Assembly (NCBI GenBank): GCA_003554375.1
Contig: PWGF01000474.1
Span: 1-5,504 of the forward strand
Origin: Spirochaetaceae bacterium
GTDB lineage: Bacteria > Spirochaetota > Spirochaetia > DSM-27196 > SKKC01
Direction: 5' to 3'
DNA: 5,504 nucleotides
Shown here: positions 1 to 4,451 of the stretch, one piece after another
How positions within the stretch are numbered: position 1 is the stretch's first letter
Layout of the letters: every line of letters starts with the position of its first letter
Translations under genes and position numbers: made by a program
Notes under the pieces: model-generated
What the model was told of the DNA's origin: nothing
The model's input: the letters and a program-made list of their open reading frames with translations, nothing else
The model's database searches: none

Positions 1-107
1 GCCGAGCCTGCACCCCGCTCGCCCCGGGATTTCCGCTACGCCCCCTGGCGGCGAAGAAGGCCCCCTCCGCCCAGCATCCCCCGCACCGCCCGAGCAGCGC
101 ACCATGC
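1..107. other. C-rich stretch downstream of the toxin gene, no gene supported
   Basis: The plus strand is strongly C-rich, so the minus strand carries several G runs (opposite 41-45, 61-65 and 78-82). A minus-strand frame is open from an ATG at 103-105 to the window edge. Its product would be only Gly/Ala/Pro/Arg-rich and has no recognisable domain, so I do not call it. A short inverted repeat, CGAGC (3-7) and GCTCG (17-21), is present. No T-tract follows it on either strand, so no intrinsic terminator for the toxin operon is supported. It may be part of a repeat or of a gene beyond the edge. Confidence 0.5.
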
Positions 108-530
108 TCATACCGGCGAAAACGGATTTCGTACCACAACCCCGCCGCAACTCTGACCGTGGCTCAGATCCTCCGAGAGAAGCTCCGTGCTCCCGCTCGC
201 CCGCGCCGCTTCCACGATCAGACTATCCCAATAGGAGAGCCGCCACCGCTCTCCCGCCACCAAAGCCGCGTCCACAAGCTCAACCGAGATTTCCACCACC
301 GGATAGCGCTTCCAGCTTTCGATCAGACAAACCGCTTCCTCATGCGACAAAGGCTCCGAACGCGAAGGCCGCGTCGCTTGCACGTAGAACTCCTGCAAAA
401 CCTGCACCGACAGACTCAGATCCCGCTCGGCGAGGATCTCCTCCGCGATCCGTTGCTTCTCCGCCTCCGCGTCAACCGTGCTCACGCGGTAGAGCAGGAT
501 ATTGGTATCAACGAAGCGCTTCACGGCCAT
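108..530 (-). CDS. vapC: PIN-domain ribonuclease toxin (VapC family)
   Basis: Predicted toxin of a type II toxin-antitoxin pair. VapC proteins are Mg2+-dependent endoribonucleases that typically cut tRNA or rRNA and are held inactive by the cognate antitoxin. The 140-aa length is normal for the family. The four acidic PIN positions are visible: Asp8 in FVDTNILLY, Glu47 in VLQEF, Asp102 in SYWDSLIVEAA and Asp121 in LLSEDLSHG. The frame opens 33 codons further upstream, but I choose the ATG at 530 because FVDTN belongs right at the N-terminus and a GGAAGAGG-like ribosome site sits at 534-541. The start lies inside the antitoxin gene (23-nt overlap), a usual sign of translational coupling. No truncation or lost catalytic residue is seen. 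The RNA target cannot be told from sequence. Confidence 0.88.
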   Translation of the reverse strand: MAVKRFVDTNILLYRVSTVDAEAEKQRIAEEILAERDLSLSVQVLQEFYVQATRPSRSEPLSHEEAVCLIESWKRYPVVEISVELVDAALVAGERWRLSYWDSLIVEAARASGSTELLSEDLSHGQSCGGVVVRNPFSPV

Positions 531-768
531 GGACCTCTTCCCGGGACAGTCGATCCGCGGCCGAAAACCGCAGCCTCTTCTCCCGGAGTCTCGCAACACA
601 CTCCACTTCCGCCCGGCGGCGCTTCTCAAACTCCGTTTCCTCCGCCGCCAGCTCTCTCAAGAAGCGCCGGACCAGAGCGGACACCGACGTCCGTCCCTCG
701 GCCGCCCGAATACGTGCCCTGTGATAGGTGTCTTCATCCACAGAAACTGTGATATTCTTCATGGCCAC
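508..768 (-). CDS. vapB: Ribbon-helix-helix antitoxin (VapB/CopG-like)
   Basis: Predicted antitoxin partner of the PIN toxin. It should bind the operon promoter as a dimer through its N-terminal ribbon-helix-helix fold and neutralise the toxin with its C-terminal part. Numbered from the ATG at 762, residues 2-8 (KNITVSV) fit the DNA-contacting beta strand, DEDTYHRARIRAAE fits helix A and SVSALVRRFLREL fits helix B. The remainder is a highly charged Glu/Arg-rich tail of the kind that wraps around toxins. The start is ambiguous: GTG at 768 gives 86 aa and ATG at 762 gives 84 aa. The ATG leads directly into the conserved fold and coincides with the transcription start predicted from the adjacent promoter. 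The antitoxin-first order and the 23-nt overlap with the toxin support the pairing. Assignment to VapB rather than another RHH antitoxin class rests on the partner. Confidence 0.85.
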   Translation of the reverse strand: MAMKNITVSVDEDTYHRARIRAAEGRTSVSALVRRFLRELAAEETEFEKRRRAEVECVARLREKRLRFSAADRLSREEVHGREALR

Positions 769-797
769 AGTATCCCCCCGGCTCTCAGGCGAGTCAA
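769..797 (-). promoter_or_regulatory. Candidate sigma70-type promoter of the vapBC operon
   Basis: On the minus strand TTGACT (797-792, 5 of 6 consensus) is followed by a 17-nt spacer and GATACT (774-769, 4 of 6). The expected start point is about 762-763, the A of the ATG or one base before it. The mRNA would then be leaderless or nearly so, and the G run at 779-774 would be promoter rather than ribosome site. Inferred from consensus only. Confidence 0.45.
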
Positions 798-956
798 GCC
801 CTATCAGAGTGTCGGCGACGGCTGTTCCGCCGTACCCTGCGGAGGCACTCTGTTTTCCTCTTGGTCAATTGTTCCAAGTGAACGAACTATCCGAGACGGG
901 AAGACCTTTGGTCCCATTCTTGACGAATCCGGGCCATTTGGAGACTCTCGTCTCGT

Positions 957-986
957 AAGAGAGAAGAGACAAGAGAGAAGGGAGAC
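957..986 (+). repeat. Imperfect tandem repeat in purine-rich leader, with ribosome site
   Basis: AAGAGAGAAGAGAC (957-970) is followed directly by AAGAGAGAAGGGAGAC (971-986). The second copy contains the AGGGAGA ribosome-binding sequence that sets the start of the GNAT remnant at 991. The first copy offers a second, more distant purine-rich site. Confidence 0.6.
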
Positions 987-990
987 GGCA

Positions 991-1343
991 ATGCTCCGGA
1001 GCTACCGGAAGGCCGACTATGAACGCTGCAAAGAGATAGTCGAGGACATATGGAGATTCAAGGAAGCGTTCTCGCCGCACGCACTTGCCGAGCTGTTCCT
1101 GGACGTCTACGTGGAGGGGAGTCTGGCGCAGAGTAACTTCGCCGTCGTTGTAGAACAACAAGCGAATGTGTGCGGGTTTCTGTTCGGTTCGCACGGAAAC
1201 CGCAGAGCGTTCATGGCGAGACTTCGTGCAAGCCTCCGGTGGTTCTCGCTATTGGTAAGGTGGGCGAGTTTTACTCGCCCCTTCTTGCGGTCTATACAAA
1301 AGGAAGCCACCGGAGCTTCGTGTATGAGATGATAGTGGAGTAA
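991..1343 (+). pseudogene. GNAT-family N-acetyltransferase remnant, internally deleted and frameshifted
   Basis: The ATG at 991 follows a good ribosome site (AGGGAGA, about 980-986). The first 70 or so residues (LRSYRKADYERC..., then FAVVVEQQANVCGFLFG) look like the N-terminal half of a GNAT acetyltransferase, which transfers acetyl from acetyl-CoA to an amine. This includes the strand pair that precedes the cofactor site. The frame then degenerates into Arg/Leu-rich sequence and stops at 1332 after 113 aa, with no acetyl-CoA loop (Q/R-x-x-G-x-G/A). In the frame two bases on, an open stretch ending with TAA at 1341-1343 reads GKVGEFYSPLLAVYTKG followed by SFVYEMIVE, which resembles the C-terminal strands of such enzymes. 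I infer loss of roughly the middle 80-100 residues plus a frameshift. Family likeness is by eye. The alternative is that a short protein is really made. Confidence 0.68.
1258..1283 (+). repeat. Strong hairpin inside the GNAT remnant
   Basis: GGGCGAGT (1262-1269) and ACTCGCCC (1273-1280) form a perfect 8-bp stem with a 3-nt loop. It can be extended by about three pairs past a bulged T at 1261. The downstream CTTCTT is only weakly T-rich, so terminator activity on the plus strand is possible but not supported well. Confidence 0.4.
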
Positions 1344-1374
1344 CGCCAATCTACCTGACCACCAGAGTCGAGCT

Positions 1375-1406
1375 CATGAGTAGGGCTGCCCATGAGCAGG
1401 GCTGCG
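1375..1406. repeat. 16-bp tandem duplication in the convergent spacer
   Basis: CATGAGTAGGGCTGC (1375-1389) recurs as CATGAGCAGGGCTGC (1391-1405), a 16-bp period with one mismatch. It lies between the 3' ends of the GNAT remnant and the helicase. The 1344-1442 spacer has no other feature, and no hairpin with a T-tract serving either convergent gene. Confidence 0.65.
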
Positions 1407-1442
1407 AGGCCACATTCAGTGTGATAGAGGCACGCGGTGTTA

Positions 1443-2996
1443 CTAGCTTCTTCCCGGACTGCGCCTTCCGCTGCGTCCGGCGCTGCGGGGCTGTCCGGCC
1501 TCGCGGACACCGCCGTGCCGGCCTTCGCCGTTGCGCTTTCCAAAAGCCTGCTTGCGTGCTCCACCCTTTCGCGGCCGCGAGGCGCCTGGGCCACGGTTGT
1601 CGCCATCGGCACGCTTCCCGCGGCTACCTCGATTACCACCGTTCCCGCGGTTGCCGTTGTTGCGTCGATTACCACGGTTGTCGCCATCGGCACCGTTGCC
1701 GTGGTTGCCGCCGTTCTGACGGCGCGGCCGGATGTCGATATGCCACTGGTGATCGGAGTCGATCGTGATGCTCTTTTCGATGAGCCGCTCGATCGCTTTG
1801 AGCGAGCCCAGTTCTTCCCGGTTGCACAGCGACACGGCGCTTCCCGTTGCTCCGGCACGACCGGTCCGGCCGATGCGGTGGACATACATCTCGGCCTCGC
1901 TCGGCATCTCGTAGTTGATGACATGAGTAATGCTGTCGACGTCTATGCCGCGCGCGGCGACGTCGGTAGCCACAAGGACCTGTACCTTACCGTTACGGAA
2001 GGCGTCGAGCGCTCGGTTTCGCTGATTCTGCGTGCGATCGCCGTGGATCTCTGCGCTGTCGATGCGCTGCTTGGAAAGGTGTTTTGCAAGCCGGGAAGCC
2101 TTGTGCTTGGTACGGGTGAACACGATCGCCTTGTACATCCGGCGCGTTTCGATAAGATCCACGAGGAGTTGCGTCTTGTCACTCTGCTCCACGAACATGA
2201 CCGCTTGATCGATTCCGTCCACGTTCACCTCGCCGGACGAGCATGCGATGCGCTCCGGGTCGGTGAGAATCTCCCGCGAGAGCTTCTGGATTTCCTCGGG
2301 CATAGTTGCTGAATAGAGGACGGTCTGCCGGGATGCGGATGTCATCCCCACAATCTTCCGGATGTCCGGCATGAAACCCATGTCGAGCATCCGGTCGCCC
2401 TCGTCCAAGACAAGGTACTCGACCAGCGACAGGTCGATGCGCCGCTCGCCGATAAAGTCGAGGAGGCGTCCCGGCGTTGCCACCAAAATCTCGGGGCTCG
2501 ATTCGAGCGCGCGGGTCTGGCTCGGCTTGGGTGCACCCCCGTACACGCAGGCTCCACGCAGGCGCGATCCGGCGCCGTACGTCTGAGTACTCTGGAAGAT
2601 CTGTATGGCCAACTCCCGCGTAGGTGCCAGAATCAACGCTGTTGGCGTGGCGGCTTTCGGCACGGGCTTGTTACGCCCGGCCTTTCGCGCGTCCGGTTGT
2701 GTGTCGCGGTTTCGGAAACTCTCTCGGGGATTACTTCGGGAGCAGCCTCGGGAACTGCCGTTGTTCCGGCTGTTGCCGTTGTGGGCAGCGTTCGCGGTAA
2801 GTGTGTGAATCATCGGGAGCACGAACGAAGCGGTCTTGCCTGAGCCTGTTTGGGCGGTAGCAATCACATCTCGTCCTCGGAGTACGCTCGGGATGGTACG
2901 GGCCTGTACCTCCGTGGGGGTGGCGTAGCCGCACGCGAATACCGTGCTCTGGACGGCCGGCGCAAGGCCAAGCTCGTCGAATTGGGGTGATTTCAT
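1443..2996 (-). CDS. rhlE: DEAD-box ATP-dependent RNA helicase, RhlE type, DEGD variant
   Basis: Cytoplasmic ATP-dependent RNA-remodelling enzyme, with likely roles in ribosome assembly, mRNA decay or cold adaptation. The 517 aa contain every core motif in order: Q motif (F6 to Q31), motif I AQTGSGKT (48-55), Ia PTRELA (125-130), GG (153-154), Ib TPGRL (174-178), motif II DEGD (198-201), III SAT (229-231), IV IVFTRT (291-296), V ATDVAARGID (343-352) and VI HRIGRTGRAG (373-382). RLLDFIGERRIDL and the IVFTRTKH region fit RhlE rather than DbpA, CsdA or SrmB. Two oddities stand out: Ala is Gly in motif II, and the linker between motifs I and Ia is an N/G/R/S-rich stretch (about 67-118) much longer than usual. 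The C-terminal tail (about 427-517) is disordered and rich in Asn-Arg-Gly, as in RNA-binding RGG-like tails. Start ATG at 2996 has AGAAGG upstream at 3008-3003. It is divergent from cheD and not part of that operon. Confidence 0.96.
   Translation of the reverse strand: MKSPQFDELGLAPAVQSTVFACGYATPTEVQARTIPSVLRGRDVIATAQTGSGKTASFVLPMIHTLTANAAHNGNSRNNGSSRGCSRSNPRESFRNRDTQPDARKAGRNKPVPKAATPTALILAPTRELAIQIFQSTQTYGAGSRLRGACVYGGAPKPSQTRALESSPEILVATPGRLLDFIGERRIDLSLVEYLVLDEGDRMLDMGFMPDIRKIVGMTSASRQTVLYSATMPEEIQKLSREILTDPERIACSSGEVNVDGIDQAVMFVEQSDKTQLLVDLIETRRMYKAIVFTRTKHKASRLAKHLSKQRIDSAEIHGDRTQNQRNRALDAFRNGKVQVLVATDVAARGIDVDSITHVINYEMPSEAEMYVHRIGRTGRAGATGSAVSLCNREELGSLKAIERLIEKSITIDSDHQWHIDIRPRRQNGGNHGNGADGDNRGNRRNNGNRGNGGNRGSRGKRADGDNRGPGASRPRKGGARKQAFGKRNGEGRHGGVREAGQPRSAGRSGRRSPGRS
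1591..1693 (-). repeat. In-frame direct repeat encoding ADGDNRG twice in the helicase tail
   Basis: An identical 22-bp stretch occurs at 1591-1612 and at 1672-1693, 81 bp (27 codons) apart, giving ADGDNRG at residues 436-442 and 463-469. Shorter matches such as TCGATTACCAC also recur between the copies. The pattern points to tail growth by in-frame duplication of low-complexity sequence. Confidence 0.75.
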
Positions 2997-3062
2997 TGGG
3001 GTCCTTCTATGACAGCTTCAGCCTGTGCCCGCGGAAGGTGCGTGTTCTATGGAATCAGATCA

Positions 3063-3088
3063 GCAGGCAGGGAGTGCACAGCGCCTGC
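3063..3088 (-). repeat. Hairpin in the helicase 5' leader
   Basis: GCAGGC (3063-3068) pairs with GCCTGC (3083-3088) across a 14-nt loop that itself contains the palindrome GTGCAC (3074-3079). It lies within the roughly 107-nt untranslated leader expected from the helicase promoter. A structured leader would suit a cold-responsive or autoregulated helicase mRNA, but this is inference. Confidence 0.4.
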
Positions 3089-3109
3089 GACAGAAGGTCA
3101 ATACGTGTG

Positions 3110-3139
3110 AGTAAAGAACACAAACGGTGTTCGTGTCAA
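3110..3139 (-). promoter_or_regulatory. Candidate helicase promoter with operator-like inverted repeat in its spacer
   Basis: On the minus strand a perfect TTGACA (3139-3134) is followed by an 18-nt spacer and TTTACT (3115-3110, 4 of 6). The start would be near 3103. The spacer is almost wholly occupied by the perfect inverted repeat GAACAC-N5-GTGTTC (3116-3132), an ideal position for a repressor to block polymerase. The GAAC to GTTC gap is 9 nt, unlike the 4-nt gap of the Gram-positive LexA box, so I do not assign a regulator. Confidence 0.5.
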
Positions 3140-3208
3140 CGGCTTGCTCGCCGGTATGCGCCGGAAACGCGAACAAGCAAAACGGGGAGCCGGTTCCGTC
3201 GACCTCGC

Positions 3209-3217
3209 TGGTATAAT
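3209..3217 (+). promoter_or_regulatory. Extended -10 promoter for the chemotaxis operon
   Basis: TGGTATAAT at 3209-3217 combines a consensus -10 hexamer (3212-3217) with the upstream TG of an extended -10 element. No good -35 is seen at 16-18 nt, which extended -10 promoters tolerate. The start would be near 3224, leaving about 210 nt of leader before cheD. It is the best plus-strand promoter in the region and is housekeeping-type rather than flagellar sigma. Confidence 0.55.
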
Positions 3218-3223
3218 CATTCA

Positions 3224-3436
3224 ATGTCGTGTAAGATTCGTCGCGTGAACGTTGGTTGAGGTTCAGTAGCGGCGCGCACACTCCGGGGGCAGAACGGCAC
3301 CTTCAGGGAGGACGCGCGCATCCTTCGTGCGCATCGGTAGAGACAATCCCCCGTGCTCCGGAGATTCGCATCCGACTGCTGACACCGCGAAACTCGCGCT
3401 GGAGGAGCCTACCGTGGTAGTATTGGAGTTCCTTTC
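3224..3436 (+). promoter_or_regulatory. Long untranslated leader of cheD
   Basis: If the promoter above is used, about 210 nt precede the start codon. Visible small hairpins are GCGCA/TGCGC (3316-3320 with 3328-3332) and CTAC/GTAG (3409-3412 with 3417-3420). The latter lies just before the GGAG ribosome site (3425-3428), so it could affect access to it. No known riboswitch class is recognised. Confidence 0.35.
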
Positions 3437-3943
3437 ATGAAGGTCGTATACAATGAGCACCAGGAGCTTGAGGAGGTCACGCTCTTCCCTGGCGAGTACC
3501 ACGCTACTCGGGAACGGAAGATCATCAACACGTTGCTGGGCTCCTGTGTCGCCGTCGTTCTCTTCGACCTGGAAAACGGTGTCGTGGGGATGAATCATTT
3601 CATGCTTCCACGCGCAATCTCGTGGAACCAACCGTTCTTGTCGGAGGGAGGGCGGTACGGCATGTACGCGATGGAACTCCTCATCAATGATGCAATGAAG
3701 CTGGGCGGTGTCAGGGATCGGTTCAAAGCCAAGGTCTTTGGAGGCGGCGGAGTGCTGGACATGGGCGATCGAACCGACTCTTCGATACCAGAGGACAACA
3801 TCGGGTTTGCCTTTGAATATCTGAAGATTGAAGGAATACCGGTCGTTTCGCACGATGTAGGGGGCAGGGAGGCCCGGCGCATTTACCTCTTCACTGAAGA
3901 CGCAACCGTACGGCTGCGGCGAATCGAGCGGAGTGCAAGCTAG
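3437..3943 (+). CDS. cheD: Chemoreceptor glutamine deamidase CheD
   Basis: Hydrolyses the side-chain amide of specific glutamines (and can hydrolyse methyl esters) on methyl-accepting chemotaxis proteins, tuning receptor sensitivity. In several bacteria it also binds CheC. The 168-aa length fits the family. The nucleophile is Cys37 in LLGSCVAV and the catalytic histidine is His54 in GMNHFMLPR, with Thr32 just before the Cys motif as a possible third member. FGGGGVLDMG (about 101-110) and SIPEDNIGFAFEYL match the conserved core, and the end VSHDVGGREARRIYLFTEDATVRLRRI is a typical CheD C-terminus. The ATG at 3437 has GGAG eight bases upstream (3425-3428). It is the first gene of an operon with the STAS protein and CheA. 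No receptor or CheC gene lies in the window. The protein appears intact. Confidence 0.97.
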   Translation: MKVVYNEHQELEEVTLFPGEYHATRERKIINTLLGSCVAVVLFDLENGVVGMNHFMLPRAISWNQPFLSEGGRYGMYAMELLINDAMKLGGVRDRFKAKVFGGGGVLDMGDRTDSSIPEDNIGFAFEYLKIEGIPVVSHDVGGREARRIYLFTEDATVRLRRIERSAS

Positions 3944-4062
3944 GCCTATCGCGGAAGACGCGGATTTCGGACTCTCGGTTAAGAAGGCCCAAACATATGG
4001 GTGCTGAGCGAGCGATGGCGCCACGATGTGACGGGATGATATGCTGGAGATAAGGAGCTTGT
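3944..4062 (+). other. Spacer between cheD and the STAS gene
   Basis: A 119-bp gap, wide for an operon, with no convincing terminator or consensus promoter. It ends with AAGGAG (4052-4057), a strong ribosome site five bases before the STAS start. An 18-codon frame beginning near 3997 shows nothing supportive. Confidence 0.45.
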
Positions 4063-4434
4063 ATGGCGACATCAAAGACAGGGACCGAGCATTCGGAGGC
4101 AGGCCGGCCGGTCACCCGAGTGCATCTTAGCGGCAAGCTTACCATCGCTCGGGCAAAGGAGATCAAGCAAGAGCGCGAAGAGGCAATATCGCCCGGGCAG
4201 GAGATCGTGGTTGAGCTTACCGACGTGAACGCCGTCGACCTATCGTTTATCCAACTGCTATGGGCGGCCCGGAGGGAGGCGGACGTTTCGCAGGCTCGTC
4301 TTCGACTGGAGCTTCCACTTCCGGAGAGCTTTCGGCGGGAGCTTGTGCGTGCGGGCTTCTTCCGCGATCTCGACCTGGTTCCGACGGAGGATGGTGAAGC
4401 CATCTGGTCGGCCGGTTGGGACCGGAGTCTCTGA
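4063..4434 (+). CDS. Single-domain STAS protein of the chemotaxis operon
   Basis: A 123-aa protein made of one STAS domain, the fold of anti-sigma-factor antagonists such as SpoIIAA. Evidence is the edge strand and turn VTRVHLSGKLTIARAKEI (17-34), then the core strand EIVVELTDVNAVDLSFIQLLWAARREA (47-73), with Ser61 near the usual phosphorylation site, and the C-terminal helix FRRELVRAGFFRDL. The classic DSSG is DLSF here, a form I recall from STAS proteins beside cheA genes. Its role there is not well defined: it may act as a phosphorylatable adaptor or scaffold in the receptor-kinase array rather than on a sigma factor. It has AAGGAG five bases before the start, is 17 bp from cheA and is almost surely co-transcribed with it. 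No cognate anti-sigma kinase is visible. Confidence 0.92.
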   Translation: MATSKTGTEHSEAGRPVTRVHLSGKLTIARAKEIKQEREEAISPGQEIVVELTDVNAVDLSFIQLLWAARREADVSQARLRLELPLPESFRRELVRAGFFRDLDLVPTEDGEAIWSAGWDRSL

Positions 4435-4451
4435 GGATTCGGGGGTATGGT

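Larger units (their letters stand above)
769..990. other. Divergent intergenic region between vapB and the GNAT remnant
   Basis: No gene is supported in these 222 bp. Besides the vapB promoter it holds two small inverted repeats, ACGGC (818-822) with GCCGT (829-833), and CTTGG (860-864) with CCAAG (874-878) around CAATTG. Either could be an operator, but neither is strong. For the plus strand a good -35 (TTGACG, 920-925) is present without a convincing -10 at proper distance. Confidence 0.4.
2997..3436. other. Divergent regulatory region between the helicase and cheD
   Basis: These 440 bp hold no supportable gene. A 190-nt plus-strand frame ending at 3420 lacks a start codon and any domain. 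The region contains the helicase ribosome site (3003-3008, minus), a leader hairpin, the helicase promoter with its inverted repeat, the cheD extended -10 promoter and a long cheD leader. I looked for, and did not find, a convincing flagellar sigma28 or sigma54 promoter. Confidence 0.6.

Noticed and set aside
104..752. Plus-strand open frames of about 200 codons
   Set aside because: They are Pro/Arg/Ser-rich shadows of the vapB and vapC genes, whose minus-strand products have recognisable folds and active-site residues.
782..809. Imperfect palindrome CTCT...AGAG over the vapB -35
   Set aside because: Only the outer four bases pair well and inner positions mostly mismatch, so it is not convincing as an operator.
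502..990. Upstream extension of the GNAT reading frame to an ATG at 502
   Set aside because: The extension overlaps vapB on the other strand and has no GNAT-like sequence. The ATG at 991 has a ribosome site and begins the recognisable domain.
865..1194. 109-codon minus-strand frame opposite the GNAT start
   Set aside because: No domain or ribosome site is seen, and it is antisense to a recognisable coding segment.
1437..2312. 291-codon open frame on the plus strand
   Set aside because: It is the antisense shadow of the helicase C-terminal half, where all motifs are on the minus strand.
3116..3132. LexA (SOS) box reading of GAACAC-N5-GTGTTC
   Set aside because: The GAAC and GTTC halves are 9 nt apart, not 4 as in the Gram-positive LexA box, so no SOS assignment is justified.
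3231..3420. Open frame in the cheD leader on the plus strand
   Set aside because: It has no start codon, no ribosome site and an unconvincing composition.
3263..4075. 270-codon open frame on the minus strand
   Set aside because: It lies antisense across all of cheD, has no recognisable domain, and is explained by codon bias of the real gene on the other strand.
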